Shown here piece after piece: positions 22,988-33,963 of a DNA stretch of 64,000 nucleotides. The stretch is taken from assembly GCA_040357565.1 (NCBI GenBank), contig JBDODJ010000036.1. One strand, 5' to 3'. Position 1 is the stretch's first letter, and each line of letters begins with the position of its first letter. The notes beneath the pieces were generated by a model. It did no database searches, had not been told where the DNA came from, and saw only the letters and a list, made by a program, of their open reading frames with translations. The position numbers and the translations under genes are program-made. This stretch comes from Cercozoa sp. M6MM. Lineage: Eukaryota > Endomyxa: Ascetosporea.

Positions 22988-23799
22988 GGTGGTAATGTGT
23001 ATGTATGTTGTGTAAATGTGCATGTGCGTGTGCAATGGCAGAAGCGTGCCGTGCGACAGTTGTTGCACACGGCCGAGAGACCGCCGGTGCTGCAGGCGAT
23101 CCCGATGGTCGCAGGTGCCGCTGCGCACCTGCTGTTGCTCTGCGTGGTCGTGTCAGCCCATGCGGGTCTGTACCGGTATTTCACCCTCCCCACCCCCTCC
23201 CTTTGCCCACTACCCTATTTTACTCCGCCCTCAGAGTGCTACAGGGTGAGTCGGTGCACGTCGTGGCGATTCCGCTGCTGTTGTTGAGTGCTGCACTGAT
23301 GCTGTACGGCGTTCTCTTTGTTTCCTGGACACTCGAGTGCTGCACGGCCGGCTGTCTGCTCGTTGTCGTAGTTTTACCCCTAACCTCTCTTTTTACCCCC
23401 CTTTACCCCCTTCCTTTATCCCCCGTGCAGTACTCTGCGCTGACTCTGGCTGGCCGGCACTCGCTGCTGCCGCTGCTGGCACTGGCGGCAGCCTGCACGC
23501 TCTACTGCGTTGCACTGCTGTTCGTCGTGTCCTTCTCGTCGCACGGTCGACTACTGGTCTGTTGCTGTGGTGTTCTTGTACTTGTGGGTGTCCGCGCGGA
23601 CATGTTGTTCTGTCAGACCGTGCTGATGACGGTCACGTTTGGAGTGTTCACAACGGCACTGGCGCTGCTACACTGCGGCAGCACTGCGCAGACCAAGACT
23701 TTCGTCACTCTGAGTGCGATGTGTCTGCCTCTTGCGTTTCTGGTATCCGCCGGGATGTTTGCTTGGGTGATTCGCGTCACAAGTGAGTCACTGATGTGA
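22712..23799 (+). CDS. Multipass integral membrane protein, unknown family
   Basis: ATG 22712 opens MGWQSWRRSVKSDF followed by a membrane helix (WLQTLLLSLVILGIQY) and a second (MILVDVACFFLISYAIL). After an intron with a TA microsatellite (22944-22983), the next exons give PMVAGAAAHLLLLCVVVSAH, VAIPLLLLSAALMLYGVLFV, LLPLLALAAACTLYCVALLF, LLVCCCGVLVLVGV, VTFGVFTTALALLH and LPLAFLVSAGMFAWVIRV, ending at 23799. That makes about eight hydrophobic segments with short loops. Introns at about 23179-23232 and 23375-23429 are rich in TTTACCCC on the sense strand. The paired-helix layout recalls TMEM185-type proteins, but I see no diagnostic motif. The palindrome TCCGCGCGGA at 23591 is coding (VRAD). 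Confidence 0.65.
22944..22983. repeat. (TA)n microsatellite
   Basis: About 40 bp of alternating TA within the first intron of the membrane-protein gene. Confidence 0.9.
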
Positions 23800-24942
23800 C
23801 CGGTGCTGTGTAGGCTCTGGTGTGTGCACCAGTACAACGATGCGGGAGTCATGCTCACCTGTGGCAGTCGCGACACCTGCACGTGCTGCATTTGGCCGAT
23901 GCTGCGGTACCTCGCCCCTCGCTCTTTCGGTGTCCTCGCGTATACTGTACTCCTGTATAGCACACGCCAGAACGAACATTCACCGAGGATGATGAGGTAG
24001 TTCTACTCCAAACTCACAATTCTCAATGTATAGATTGTGTATTAACATTATATCTGCGTGTGCAGAGAGTGCAGCGCCTGCCTGCGAAATTCACCGAATC
24101 CGGCTCTGGCAGACGGAACAGTACAGTTTCTGTCGATGCGTGTTGTGCGTGTGTCTTAGTAATTATACCCAATTTTGTATTGCACCAAGGTAAGCGTCGG
24201 TCGGGTGTGCTTTCGCGTTAAACTCGAACGCGATTTGAAACCAAATCGCATCTGAACGTTCTACCTCCCGGCCTCGCCATCGCATCGCGCAATATGCGAC
24301 GTCGCGTGACGGTCCCATCCGATTCGATCTTCCGTTCCGACCCGACCGGACGTGCGAGTCCTTTCGCCAGGTCGTTCCGTCTCACGCCCGTCAGCGCAGT
24401 CGTACTGTACGGTACAGTACTCGACTTCGCTTACCCGGGTCAGTTCCGTCAGTCAGTTACGTTACAGATGTACAGTCAAACATCTCGTCTACTCGTACTT
24501 TCAACTTTTCAAGAACGCATCCGATGGCGGTCAATGCATGAACGGAACGGAACTGGTGCACGCGACGACCGAGCCTCCGCTCCCTGGCTCACCCTACCCT
24601 TGCGTTGAAGTTGACTTCGACAGCAGGTTCCGCCTCCTGCGACCCGACTGCGCGACCGTCTGCCGCCGCACGACTGATGACGTTTTTGTAAGTTACGCCT
24701 GAACGACAGATAAATAAATTACTAGAAAACTAACTAAACTTAAATCCGAAAAACTAACTGAACGTGCACGTGTACACTGGATGTAGCATTTCGCGCCATT
24801 TCGTTCTGATACCGATGGCTTGCGGGATCGATATCCGCGCGGAGCTCATCACAGAACTGACCGTTTATGATGAATGTTCTGGTAGAGCAAGAACGCAAGT
24901 ATAGTGTATACTCCAGCCCCGTTCTCCAGCCACTGTACACGC
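23800..24942. other. Intergenic region, nothing certain
   Basis: A plus-strand frame at 24294-24702 is open, but it is GC-skewed low-complexity sequence with no domain. The last 230 bp are AT-rich (repeated ACTAACTAAACT) and probably lead into the next gene. A TCCGCGCGGA copy lies at 24834. Confidence 0.4.
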
Positions 24943-26894
24943 ATGCAAACTATCACGCTTAGGTTACTTCTTCCGAGCAAGGAAGAGGGACTCACAACTC
25001 TGCTGCAGCAAAACAAAATTTCCATCCGTGTTGGAGAGCGCGCTTATGAGGTCGGTCGCGGCCTTTTGGTAAACCAAGCTGTTATGTGCGCGAGGTTGGG
25101 AGACCTGATAGCGGTATTTGAATTCGTGCTACAGGAACTAGTGATGCCGAAAGTGGGCGTGTGTGAGACAAATGAAACATCGCTCGTAAAGAGAACTCAA
25201 CTGCTTACCGAGAAAAACGTCTCTTCGCTCGGTACAGTAAATGTATATATGCCCACAACATTTCGCTCAATTCAATCCAGTTTGTCTCCCCAGTGACGCT
25301 GCTTCAAACTGGAGAAGTCGAGCTCAGCATAGTTCAAGTTCCGGCTTTCTACGAAATCGGTACTATTTAGTTTATCAGCTGCACGCCCTATATATACGGC
25401 TACTTTACTGCTGTTTGCGGGGTAGGGTTTGACTTGCAGAGTCACTTGCTGTTAAAAGCGCTCAACAAAGTTGTGGCGGCTCGAACTGATCAGTTTTTCG
25501 TGAAGCTTCTTTGCTCAGGGTTGCAAGGCAAACCACTGAGTCGCTATCTCTTTGCTCTTGCTTGTGTGCTGATGCGTGTTGCGAAGTTGTGGCGAGTCTC
25601 GCCCCGAAATTTGGCATCTGCATCCCTCGCGGTGCATTTTACACTCGAGCGGCGGCACCTCATCGAGGCTTTTTCTATGTCGCGTGACCTCTTTCTGATG
25701 TAAGGACGCTCGCTTTCGCATCACTGCACATGGTTTTCTGGAATGATACTGCAACTCAGGCATTTGCTGAAAATATTCGATTTGACTGGGTGCCCGCGAG
25801 GTATTGCGGAACAATATTGTCGTCTGGGTAAGGCAACTTAATTATGTGAAGCTGCCCACTCTGTATCCAGGGAGTACCTTGCGGCGATTTGGCAAGATTC
25901 TGTTACAACGAGCATTTGAATTCACTCCCGCGATGGCTTCGAGCGCACCTCAGTTTCTCCTGTGTTTCATACTTGCTGCGGATCTTCCACAGGCAGCCTA
26001 CCAAAGCAGCACGTTCGAGCAATTGTTTGCCAGGCCTCAGGACAGCTTGCGGAAAAACAAGAACCGGGCGGTAGGAAAGATGTTGAGATCTGCCCTCGAC
26101 AGTCAGAATCAAACAATCAAACTCTACGCCGCGCTTCAGGTTAGCTCGTTGGCATCTCCCCTTTTCCTTTTTTGTTCAGCATGTGCCCTTCAGACATTTC
26201 GCGCGATGCCGCTTTTGCGCGCTCTCATCGCAGAAGAGGAAGTGCTCGAGCTTGCTATAGTGGCGAGTCGGGTCCCAAGAATCAAACGCGCGGTATGTTA
26301 AACTGTTTACACGTCAGTTTGCGTGTTCAGTTTACCTCAAAATTTACTCGCACTAGCACTGTATATTAGTTGCACTCCGGAAACTTGCTTTGTGATGCAA
26401 GTATTTTCAGTCGCAGTTGGCACACGGTATCTTTAACTGCTTTAACTTACACAAACCTCCGAAAACCTTAAACTTACATATGCGGAAATCTCTTTTAAAG
26501 GTGTCACCTCAAACCATTGTGGACGCAGTAAGACAGCATGTGTACGGAGGAGATTTTTTGCACGAGGTCGAAGCTTTGCATGCAGGTATTTTCGCACTAA
26601 CATGTGTGTCGTTGTTTTTATCATGTTGCGAAGCGCGTGGGCGTTTGCCGCCTCCACCTGGCGAAAAGGATGGTGAGTCGATACTTCTGAGCCAAATAAG
26701 TCCGTTTGCGAATTCACAAGGGTCGTGCATGTCGGCGCGTTCAAGCTGTCAGACTAGAAGTAAAAAACGCGACCAACTTGCGCGAGCCCGTCGTTTTCGA
26801 CGCCGAGCTCAACGAAAGTCAACTCAGGTGGTGCGAGCAACTAAACGCAAGTCAAGGTCGTGGAAAAGTCGGGCTCGTGCCCGAGCTAGACTGA
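24943..26894 (+). CDS. Unknown helical protein, multi-exon
   Basis: Not recognised. ATG 24943 starts MQTITLRLLLPSKEEGLTTLL; the first exon is a helix-rich stretch (GERAYEVGRGLLVNQAVMC). Further exons read LLLKALNKVVAARTDQFFVK and GKPLSRYLFALACVLMRVAK (about 25440-25700), LLQRAFEFTPAMASSAPQFLL and RPQDSLRKNKNRAVGKMLRS (about 25870-26140), FRAMPLLRALIAEEEVLELA (about 26200-26290) and VSPQTIVDAVRQHVYGG (about 26505-26590). The end is RLEVKNATNLREPVVFDAEL with the stop at 26894. Introns are short (about 50-90 bp) and lack the TTTACCCC runs seen elsewhere. The mixture of helices suggests an armadillo- or HEAT-like scaffold, but no repeat consensus is visible. The gene converges on the next minus-strand gene with about 130 bp between stops. 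Confidence 0.55.
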
Positions 26895-27023
26895 CCGGCA
26901 GATTGGGATACCGTCACTCAGGAACGTCAGCTTTAGAGCTTGGCGGTACTGAATTAGTCTAAATCAATCGGCCTCCGGGACGTGTCAAGTGATTTTAGTT
27001 CGCACCTTGTCGTTCACGGAAAC

Positions 27024-30000
27024 TCAACTGAACTCTTGAAGTTTCATTATCCGTTTGCGGAGCCAGCGGGCTGCTTTTGCGCAGTCGTCAAATGTCAGGA
27101 TACGACATGCGTAAGGATCTACCCGAGCCAGGGCATCGTCAACGAGATCAATTGCCGACTCGGAAACCTCCATATCAATTTCTCTTGACTCCACGCTTTG
27201 CCGGAGAATCACTCCTCGCGCAACGCGTCGCAAGAGACGCGCAGCCTCGTGCTGGCAAGTGGCACGATATACAGGAGAGCTGAACTGCTTTAAAGTGTTG
27301 ACATGTTGAAAGTACTGTACCTCGTGCAAAACCCCCGCCCTTTTGTCGTCGAACTCACGAAAAGTGCGCGACAACTCAGACAACTCTGCTCTCTGGTTCC
27401 CACAGCCAAGAGTCATGTCCCGTAAAAAAAAGGAGGGTAAATGTTGAAAGTTACCTCCCGCTGCAACACTGCATAGGCTACAGCATCTAGAACAAGTTCA
27501 AAGCGCGTGAGCCGGCGAAAGCGGCGCTGTTTTCGAAGCAGTGTAGCGGCTGAATTAACAGTAAAATAGAATTGACATCAGCAGACAAACACAGCAGTGC
27601 TACGCTGTGTTGCGTCGCGTCTCCGCACGCTTCGCTCAAGTCGGCTCTCTCCAAAGCTGCTGCCTCCAACTCGTCGTCGCTCAATGTCCAATGATTCAAC
27701 GTCTGCAACCTCTTTCTTTTGCGTCCGCATGACTTTGTCGAAGTGCTTCACGATGCAGTTGGTGAGACTCGGGTGCCTCTCGAAAGATCTCTGCCAAACA
27801 CATTGTTTCACATGACTTCTCCACCTTGTATGTTCATATGCATTGTTCGGTGCCAGTACTACAATTTACCATAATCATCTTTCTGGCTAAGGAGACCAAC
27901 ATTGGAGCCGTCGCCGTGTCTCGAACTCTTTGAGATAGGTTGGAGGAGTGCGTCGGCCGAAAACTCGTAGTTGTTTCACTATCTCGGAGAACTGATCGCA
28001 AGCCGTCCATCTGCGTCAACGCAACAGCCCATTTGAAAGTTTAGAGTTAAGCAAACGGAGATAGTCTGAGAGGTGAGGCAACAAAACTGTACCAAACGAT
28101 CGCGAAGCTGTTCGCGATTGATGCGATCGACGAGGGCTTCCGACACTTTGTTGTCGAGTGCATCTCGAAAGGCGGCTGCTTCTCCGTCAGTATCCTCGTA
28201 GCGACGGAGTGCCAAAATGAGCTGGCGAACCCATGCTTTCGCGGCCGAGTCCTTTGGCTTGACACTTTCACCACAGGGTGGGTCATGCATCGCGGTCGAA
28301 CTGACACTTTCGATATCTGCCTGAGCGTGCCAACGCTCAAAACTGTTGTAGTGACGCCGTCTGGCGAACGAAGGCTTTCGCACTCTCACTACTCGCGGAC
28401 GACGGCGTATGTGCTTTTCTCTCGTCCAGTTGCCGACGTTTCCGAGTCTGCGAGTAGCGTCCTGAATCACGAACTGTTGCAGCGAGAGGCGGGGTCGTTT
28501 CAATGCCACGCATCGGTCGTCTTCGCGTTTCTTCTCCAGCAACAAGCGACGGACTAAATAAAAAACGGTTGCCTTGCATCCCCAGATAGAAACCTGAAAG
28601 AGTATCGAGTGAACTGAAACATACCTTCGCGATGCAGCTTCCCGAGAGACCACTTGCGAGAGCCTTGACCAAACTCGTACTCGTGCGAGAACAAACTCAG
28701 TTGTGACCGGCCTGTTCTTCTTTTTCGCTTTCGCTCTTGGTTCCAGAAAAGCATTTCAGAATCGTCTTCGTCCGAAACAGGTTCGTTTGTAGGCCTCTCA
28801 TGCTTGATACCCTGGGAATGACCGTGACTTTGACTCTGTGGACGAGCAGCAGCAGCCGGACGGCTTTGATTTCGACTGCGTACAATCGCCGTTTTAGGTC
28901 GACTCCTAAACGTTCGTTTCTTGTCGTCAATGTTGCAGCTTTCCAACAAGGTGGCACTGTCGACTTCTCCACGTGATTGAGTAGAGCTAGAACCCGTTTC
29001 AATCCGCTCGCTGAACTCACTCAGCCCCTCGCTTTGTGTTGGTACCTCATCTCCCTCCGAATCCTTTGAAGATTCAACGTCAGTGCTGTACGAGTCACGC
29101 AGTTGCTGTTCAATCTGTCGTGACAAGCGGCGTGACTGCTCGAGCAGTTGTTGCTGCGACTCTTCGTTTTTGTCGGCTTTGGTGTGCAACTCGCGCTCAT
29201 GTTTCAACAGCTTGTGATGCAAAACAGGCGAAGCACACGGAGAATCGGAGATTTCGACAGCTTGGCGTTCCTTTGATATGCCGGGCAGCTGCCGCGGGCT
29301 GTCGATCTTCCCATCTGAATCGATTTCGTCCTGTTTTTCGCCTTCAAGCTGTTCGCCGTTCGCACGGTCGTTCATAATCGTCAACAACAGAGACCGCAGC
29401 TTCTCGTTTTCGACTTCATTGGCATGAAGAAGTTTCGCGATGCTGCGCCAGATTGGGGCCACGTCTTGCTCGCTTTTCGGAAAGAAATGGACGCCTGTCA
29501 CTTCAAAGAAGCGTTCAAAGGCGCTCACCTAAATTTACATCACGTAGACAATACACTCTGAGTTGGACTCGTTCGTGTCTGAGTGAAAATTTGTAAATAA
29601 ACGTACGAAGCGGCCAGGCAGAAAGTCTTTCCAATGAGCAACCACCTCTTTGAGCGCAGTCAAAGCAGCGGTGGTTTGTACCGCAATGGCCTGAAGCTCC
29701 TGAGTATCGACAGTTGAAGTTCCACTGTGGAGAGCAACCACATTGGGAACAACACTGGAGCGACGAATGCGCGAAGTAGCCGACTTGATGCGGCTGGCAG
29801 GCAGATACTGTCCGACCAGAGATGAGACAAAATCCAGAGTACTGTCGACGCGTTGTTCTTTCTCCGACACGCCAATGGTCCCAGAGAGACACTCCACGCT
29901 AGTGCTCTTCGGTGTGACAACCGACATGCGCGGTTGCGCTGGAGGTGAATGGGTGTCTTGCCGATGTTTCGGGATGGGTTTCCACACTAGCTGTGCTAAA

Positions 30001-30395
30001 GTTTGGCACTGAAGCTGGAGCTTTTTGTCCGGTATACGAAACTCGATGCACTCGGGTTGCGCGTTGAAACGTCGAAGTTCGCTCTCTGCTGCCGAGGCAA
30101 TCGCTGCGAACTCTCGTAGGAACCTCGCGGGTGTCAGGTTTCTGTCACCCCACAGTAAGAGTTTTGCTTGACTGATAATGTTAGGTTCTGTAAACGTTAC
30201 TTCATTGTGCGCAAGTCAAGGACGAAGTGTTTGGGATAGATCTGAAGCTTCGAGAAAGACACCGATTTTCGGCGCAGTACGTCTTTCGCCTGCTCGAGGG
30301 TATCGATACTTCAAGCTGGTTAGTGTTCTCGATACGATAGGATTTACCTGCTCAAACGAAGTGACATTGTCCACGACGACAGTTTCGGAATCCAT
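27024..30395 (-). CDS. Unknown large Ser/Arg/Glu-rich protein with coiled-coil region
   Basis: Not recognised. ATG 30395 opens MDSETVVVDNVTSFEQ with a donor after it. A long exon (about 29600-30180) reads RNLTPARFLREFAAIASAAE and then QELQAIAVQTTAALTALKEV. The longest exon (28620-29528) starts SAFERFFEVTGVHFFPKS, continues through a polar coiled-coil-like stretch (ELHTKADKNEESQQQLLEQS, RRLSRQIEQQLRD) and then a Ser/Asp and Arg/Lys low-complexity part with a possible nuclear signal (ERKRKRRTGR). Downstream exons include VRRLLLEKKREDDRCVALK, the helix NKVSEALVDRINREQLRDRL and a C-terminal exon (about 27024-27420) ending at 27024. Length is near 900 residues. A nuclear or cytoskeletal scaffold is possible, as inference. 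Introns are short and unremarkable. Confidence 0.5.
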
Positions 30396-30704
30396 GGCAC
30401 CGCCCTAACCGTGCATCCGGTTACGGTGACTAAACGACGTGCTGCGCTGCTTTGAATACTGCTGACTGGGGAGTAAACCCGGAATTCTCCGCATCCTCGC
30501 GGATGCCAGAAACTTGAACTTCAGTTGGCAAGCTCAGTTGAACAATATAAAGTCAGCATCGAATCAGTAGAACCGTCGTGTCGCGACCACGTCCGTTCTG
30601 AGCAAGTCGAGGTACCAAACACCATGATCAAAGTTGAAGTAGCCTTCAAACACGGCTTGCGGGTGCACTTCTCTCAGTTTGGCGAACTAACAGAGAATGC
30701 AATT
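30396..30704. other. Short intergenic region
   Basis: Between two tandem minus-strand genes. I see no gene in it. Confidence 0.4.
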
Positions 30705-32249
30705 TCAGACACTGAAGTGTTCAATTGCTGTTATTAAGTTAAGCAAGCCTACATATGCATTTCCTTTTCTCCAGGCAGCGAAATCGCGCACAAAGAACTC
30801 AAACATGAGGAAACTCGAGTCTGCACCGTCGAAACTTGTTGGGATGCTATACGAGTCCGGGAGAGTGACAGAATTTATGGATAGAACTGAGGTTGTGTAC
30901 AGAAACTCGGGAGTGTAGGTGCGAAAGAAGGGTCGATCAATGTCATGCGGAGGCAAAGCGCCGTCGAAGGTGTCATCGTAGTGTCTCGTCGGTACAGTGA
31001 CTTCAGTGTAGGTACCTCGGTTGACGTAGAGCAGTCTGCCCGTGGAGTGATCGATGCGAGTAACCCATCCGAGTGGCAGACGCGGTCCTCGCGGCAGAAA
31101 GCCGCCTTGCAGCAAGTGCTGACAGTTGGGCATCTTCATGCGACGGCGCGTGCCTTCTTTGGGGTCAGCAAAGGAAGCATCGTTAATTTCGGGCCACGAG
31201 TCACTTGGCTCCACCGACACAAAGGAGAACTCTCGGTTGCCCAACTCAGGAACCCTGCGCTTGGGAAAGGTAAACTGGGTGTAAAAAGAAACAGCCAAGG
31301 GAGTAAATTAACCTTGCATAAGCAATGCCGACCTCGGCTCTGGTCAGTCGCCAGGCGTATCGATTCACTTCTTTCGCCATGTGTTGCTGCTCTGCTCAGT
31401 CGACTCTCAAATTCAACTTGCCAGTGCACGAACAGGGTCATACTTGTACCCTTTGCTGCGACTTGGGGAGAAGGATAATGAACGAGTTCCAAGTATGACC
31501 TGAGACGTCGCACAACTTTAACTGTTCTACTCAGAATTTAAAAATAATAAAACCCGGCGCAAGGCTTTATATACCAAAATTCACTGGGAATACGTTGGTT
31601 TGTCGCCCTTGGTTCGCTGTGCAAAGATAACATCCAATGCAACGTTCTCGTTTATTCTGCGTCAACCGAGACAGAGCAATTCAAAACTGACTCAAAGGAA
31701 ACATAAGTGATGCACAAAACACAGTACAGTACCTTCGGGTGCTGAGGATATCGCGCCTCTGGTTGAGCAGCACGCTGTTGCGTTTCGTGTGGAAGGCACT
31801 GGCCGAAGTGTCAGTCTGTCAGTCGCAGCAGTACGACGATACTGTAGTTTGAAAGTACAGTACAGTACCATTGAGTCACACAAAACATCGCCATCGTCGA
31901 GCATTGACAGGTGTTTCAAATCTTCATCGCGCATCTCTTTCGAAAGCAGTTCGAGAAGAGCCTACCAGTCGCAATCTAGTCCTTGCATGTGCCCAGCAGG
32001 CACGACATTGTACCATGGAACTCGCTTCTGACTCCTCGTCATGATCGAGCTGTGCAGAACACCCCAGCGGTACAAAATACAAGCAAAATGAAGTTTCACA
32101 CTCACACCATTCGAAAGACGCGGTAGGGCAGGGATAGATCGTGCTGCAAACGTGCGCTTCCATGCATGTGCGACAGGTCGAAACTGCTTTTCGCCCAACA
32201 CCCACTCGCGAACAGGAGCCAGGCAAGTAACAGCATTGTTGCCCAGCAC
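30705..32249 (-). CDS. Unknown protein with a WW-like segment
   Basis: ATG 32249 opens MLGNNAVTCLAPVREWVLGE. Following exons join in phase: SIMTRSQKRVPWYNVVPAGH, LLELLSKEMRDEDLKHLSML (about 31905-31975), ASAFHTKRNSVLLNQRRDI (about 31740-31805) and VKVVRRLRSYLELVHY (about 31470-31510). The long terminal exon starts near 31260 and contains PLGWVTRIDHSTGRLLYVN (about 31010-31070), which resembles the first two strands of a WW domain ('LPxGWexrxdxxtGRxYYVN'). The second WW tryptophan is replaced; the usual 'T.W..P' reads TEVTVP. A Tyr-rich end follows and the frame closes at 30705. Function unknown. WW domains bind proline-rich peptides, but this one may be a mimic. Confidence 0.45.
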
Positions 32250-32569
32250 TCGCCGCGACGTCTAAGCTCCGTAGATTCGGCACTGGGAATGCCTCATTTT
32301 CAATTCTGCCTTCGGAGTTTCTGTCACCACGCTCCTGATTCTAAACTGCAAAAGAGGCCAGGAGCTGCAAGCGAGCGGCAACTGAAATGCAAATTAAAAG
32401 CAGTCGAAAGTACGAGCGAAAACGGATACTGCAAGTTTATATTATTGTCCAGTACTGTTCGGCTTTGCATTTATGAGACACATAGTCCACTAGAACAGCA
32501 AGAAAATATTAGTGCTTCGTGTGAGCAACCCCTATGTCGCCTTCTATGTGTCCACGGTGAGGTTGTTTT

Positions 32570-33473
32570 GAGTTGTGTGTCCGCGCGGATTGCTTTTCGA
32601 GTTCAGATGCGGTTGTCGTGTACCTCAACGCCCTCACACAGCCGAACCTGTCAAAGCTGATGTCGAAAGACCAAAGCGCAGTCGCTTGTTTCGATTGTGC
32701 CGGTTTCTGTGGCGAGTTGCGACATTGTACGCTTTGTTTTGGCTTTCTCCCCCAAGTGCGACTGGCGCTGTATTTCTGCATTCGAGCAGGCTAAGTCTGG
32801 CGCACAAAGTGTTCCGGGTCGGAAGACATGTTTTGCTGCTCGCAACAGAAGGGTATGCTTCACCTTTCTCAGCTGTACATTGTGTCTGATATTTCTTGGT
32901 TCTGCCAGACACGGAGGTACGCTTGGGATAGCTTTGATGCGCACAACCGCGCGGATACAGTTTCTCGCACACCGACTGTTCGGCTACAAGAAAGTACAGC
33001 GTTCGATTGTATCTTTATGTGTTTGGTTTCATTCAAGATACTTTATAATTAGAGTCGCGTGGTGGAGCACATGCTGGACAAGAATCTCTCGCTGGCCCTG
33101 AACACACTCGAGGTCGCCAAGCGTGTTTCCCAGCAGCAAGCTCATGTGAGATTTCTTTCTTTCTTTTTGCAGGAAAATACAGAACGAAAGCTTATGCGAC
33201 GATGCACAGGTCCCGTCGACATGGCTGCAGCGTATGCAGCATGTGGTGCCGCCGAGTGCTCTCGCCGGCGCCGTCGATGCCGCGATCCTCGTGCAGCACT
33301 GGAGACAGGTCTCGGTACACATCCTTTGCTTGATTTAATTAATTGCTTTAATTGCTTTCGTTGTTGTATTGTGCTGCAATCGAATTCTCGCGTAGCTCAA
33401 GTGGTCGCGCATCTACGCCTCGGTGCTGCGCACTCTGCGCTTTCTGCTCAACCTGCTGCAGGCTATGTTTTGA
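32570..33473 (+). CDS. PEX11-like peroxisomal membrane protein (tentative)
   Basis: PEX11 proteins tubulate and divide peroxisomes. Exons: VVVYLNALTQPNLSKLMSKD (about 32605-32700), RLSLAHKVFRVGRHVLLLAT (32790-32850), VEHMLDKNLSLALNTLEVAK (about 33060-33146), then a helical exon (WLQRMQHVVPPSALAGAVDA, about 33175-33308) and the last exon LKWSRIYASVLRTLRFLLNL, stop at 33473. 'LS..HK.FR.GR' resembles the central PEX11 motif 'LSxxRKxxRLGK', and the terminal Arg-rich hydrophobic helix fits. The similarity is short, and the protein start was not found. The TGA stop is also the first three bases of dispersed-repeat copy 2, so the repeat begins exactly at the end of the coding region. The palindrome at 32580 reads VRAD if the first exon is correct. 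Confidence 0.35.
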
Positions 33474-33592
33474 GTTCAGCTGCAAAAGCTTGCTCAAGCT
33501 TCCCACCCAGCGAACACACGTCAAAATCTTCCACACCTCTTGCGGTTTTCGGAAGACTTAAATGGCTTCCGCGCGGACACAGTAGAGTATGT
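33471..33592 (+). repeat. Dispersed repeat, copy 2
   Basis: Homologous to 14241-14370 in the same orientation. It begins at the TGA that ends the PEX11-like reading and carries the palindrome at 33568-33577 followed by CACAGTAGA. Confidence 0.8.
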
Positions 33593-33736
33593 TGTACATA
33601 CGTAGTACGTAATGCTAGAGTAGATCGCACGGCACGGCATCATATAGTACGGTAGCGTGCATGCGCAGACGATCGACGGACCAATCGCAGTGATAACGCG
33701 ATGATTGCAAGATACAAGTCAGTCCTGCGCAGTGAA

Positions 33737-33924
33737 CTATGATTCTTCTTGTGCCTGGCCTGGACTGACATCGTCCTCAGACTGCTGCTGCTGCTGCTGC
33801 TGTTGCTGTTGTTCGGCGGCGTCGTTGTTGTTGTTGGCGAGACGGCGGCGCAGTGCCTCAGGCTCGGTCTTGTCGGTCGTTGGCGGTTTTCTAGGACAGA
33901 AAGGTATAGACACACATGGGTGTG

Positions 33925-33963
<39 letters not shown>

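Noticed and set aside
24294..24702. Plus-strand frames of about 110 residues
   Set aside because: Arg/Ser/Pro-rich GC-skewed sequence open in two frames at once, with no domain or clear splice signals.
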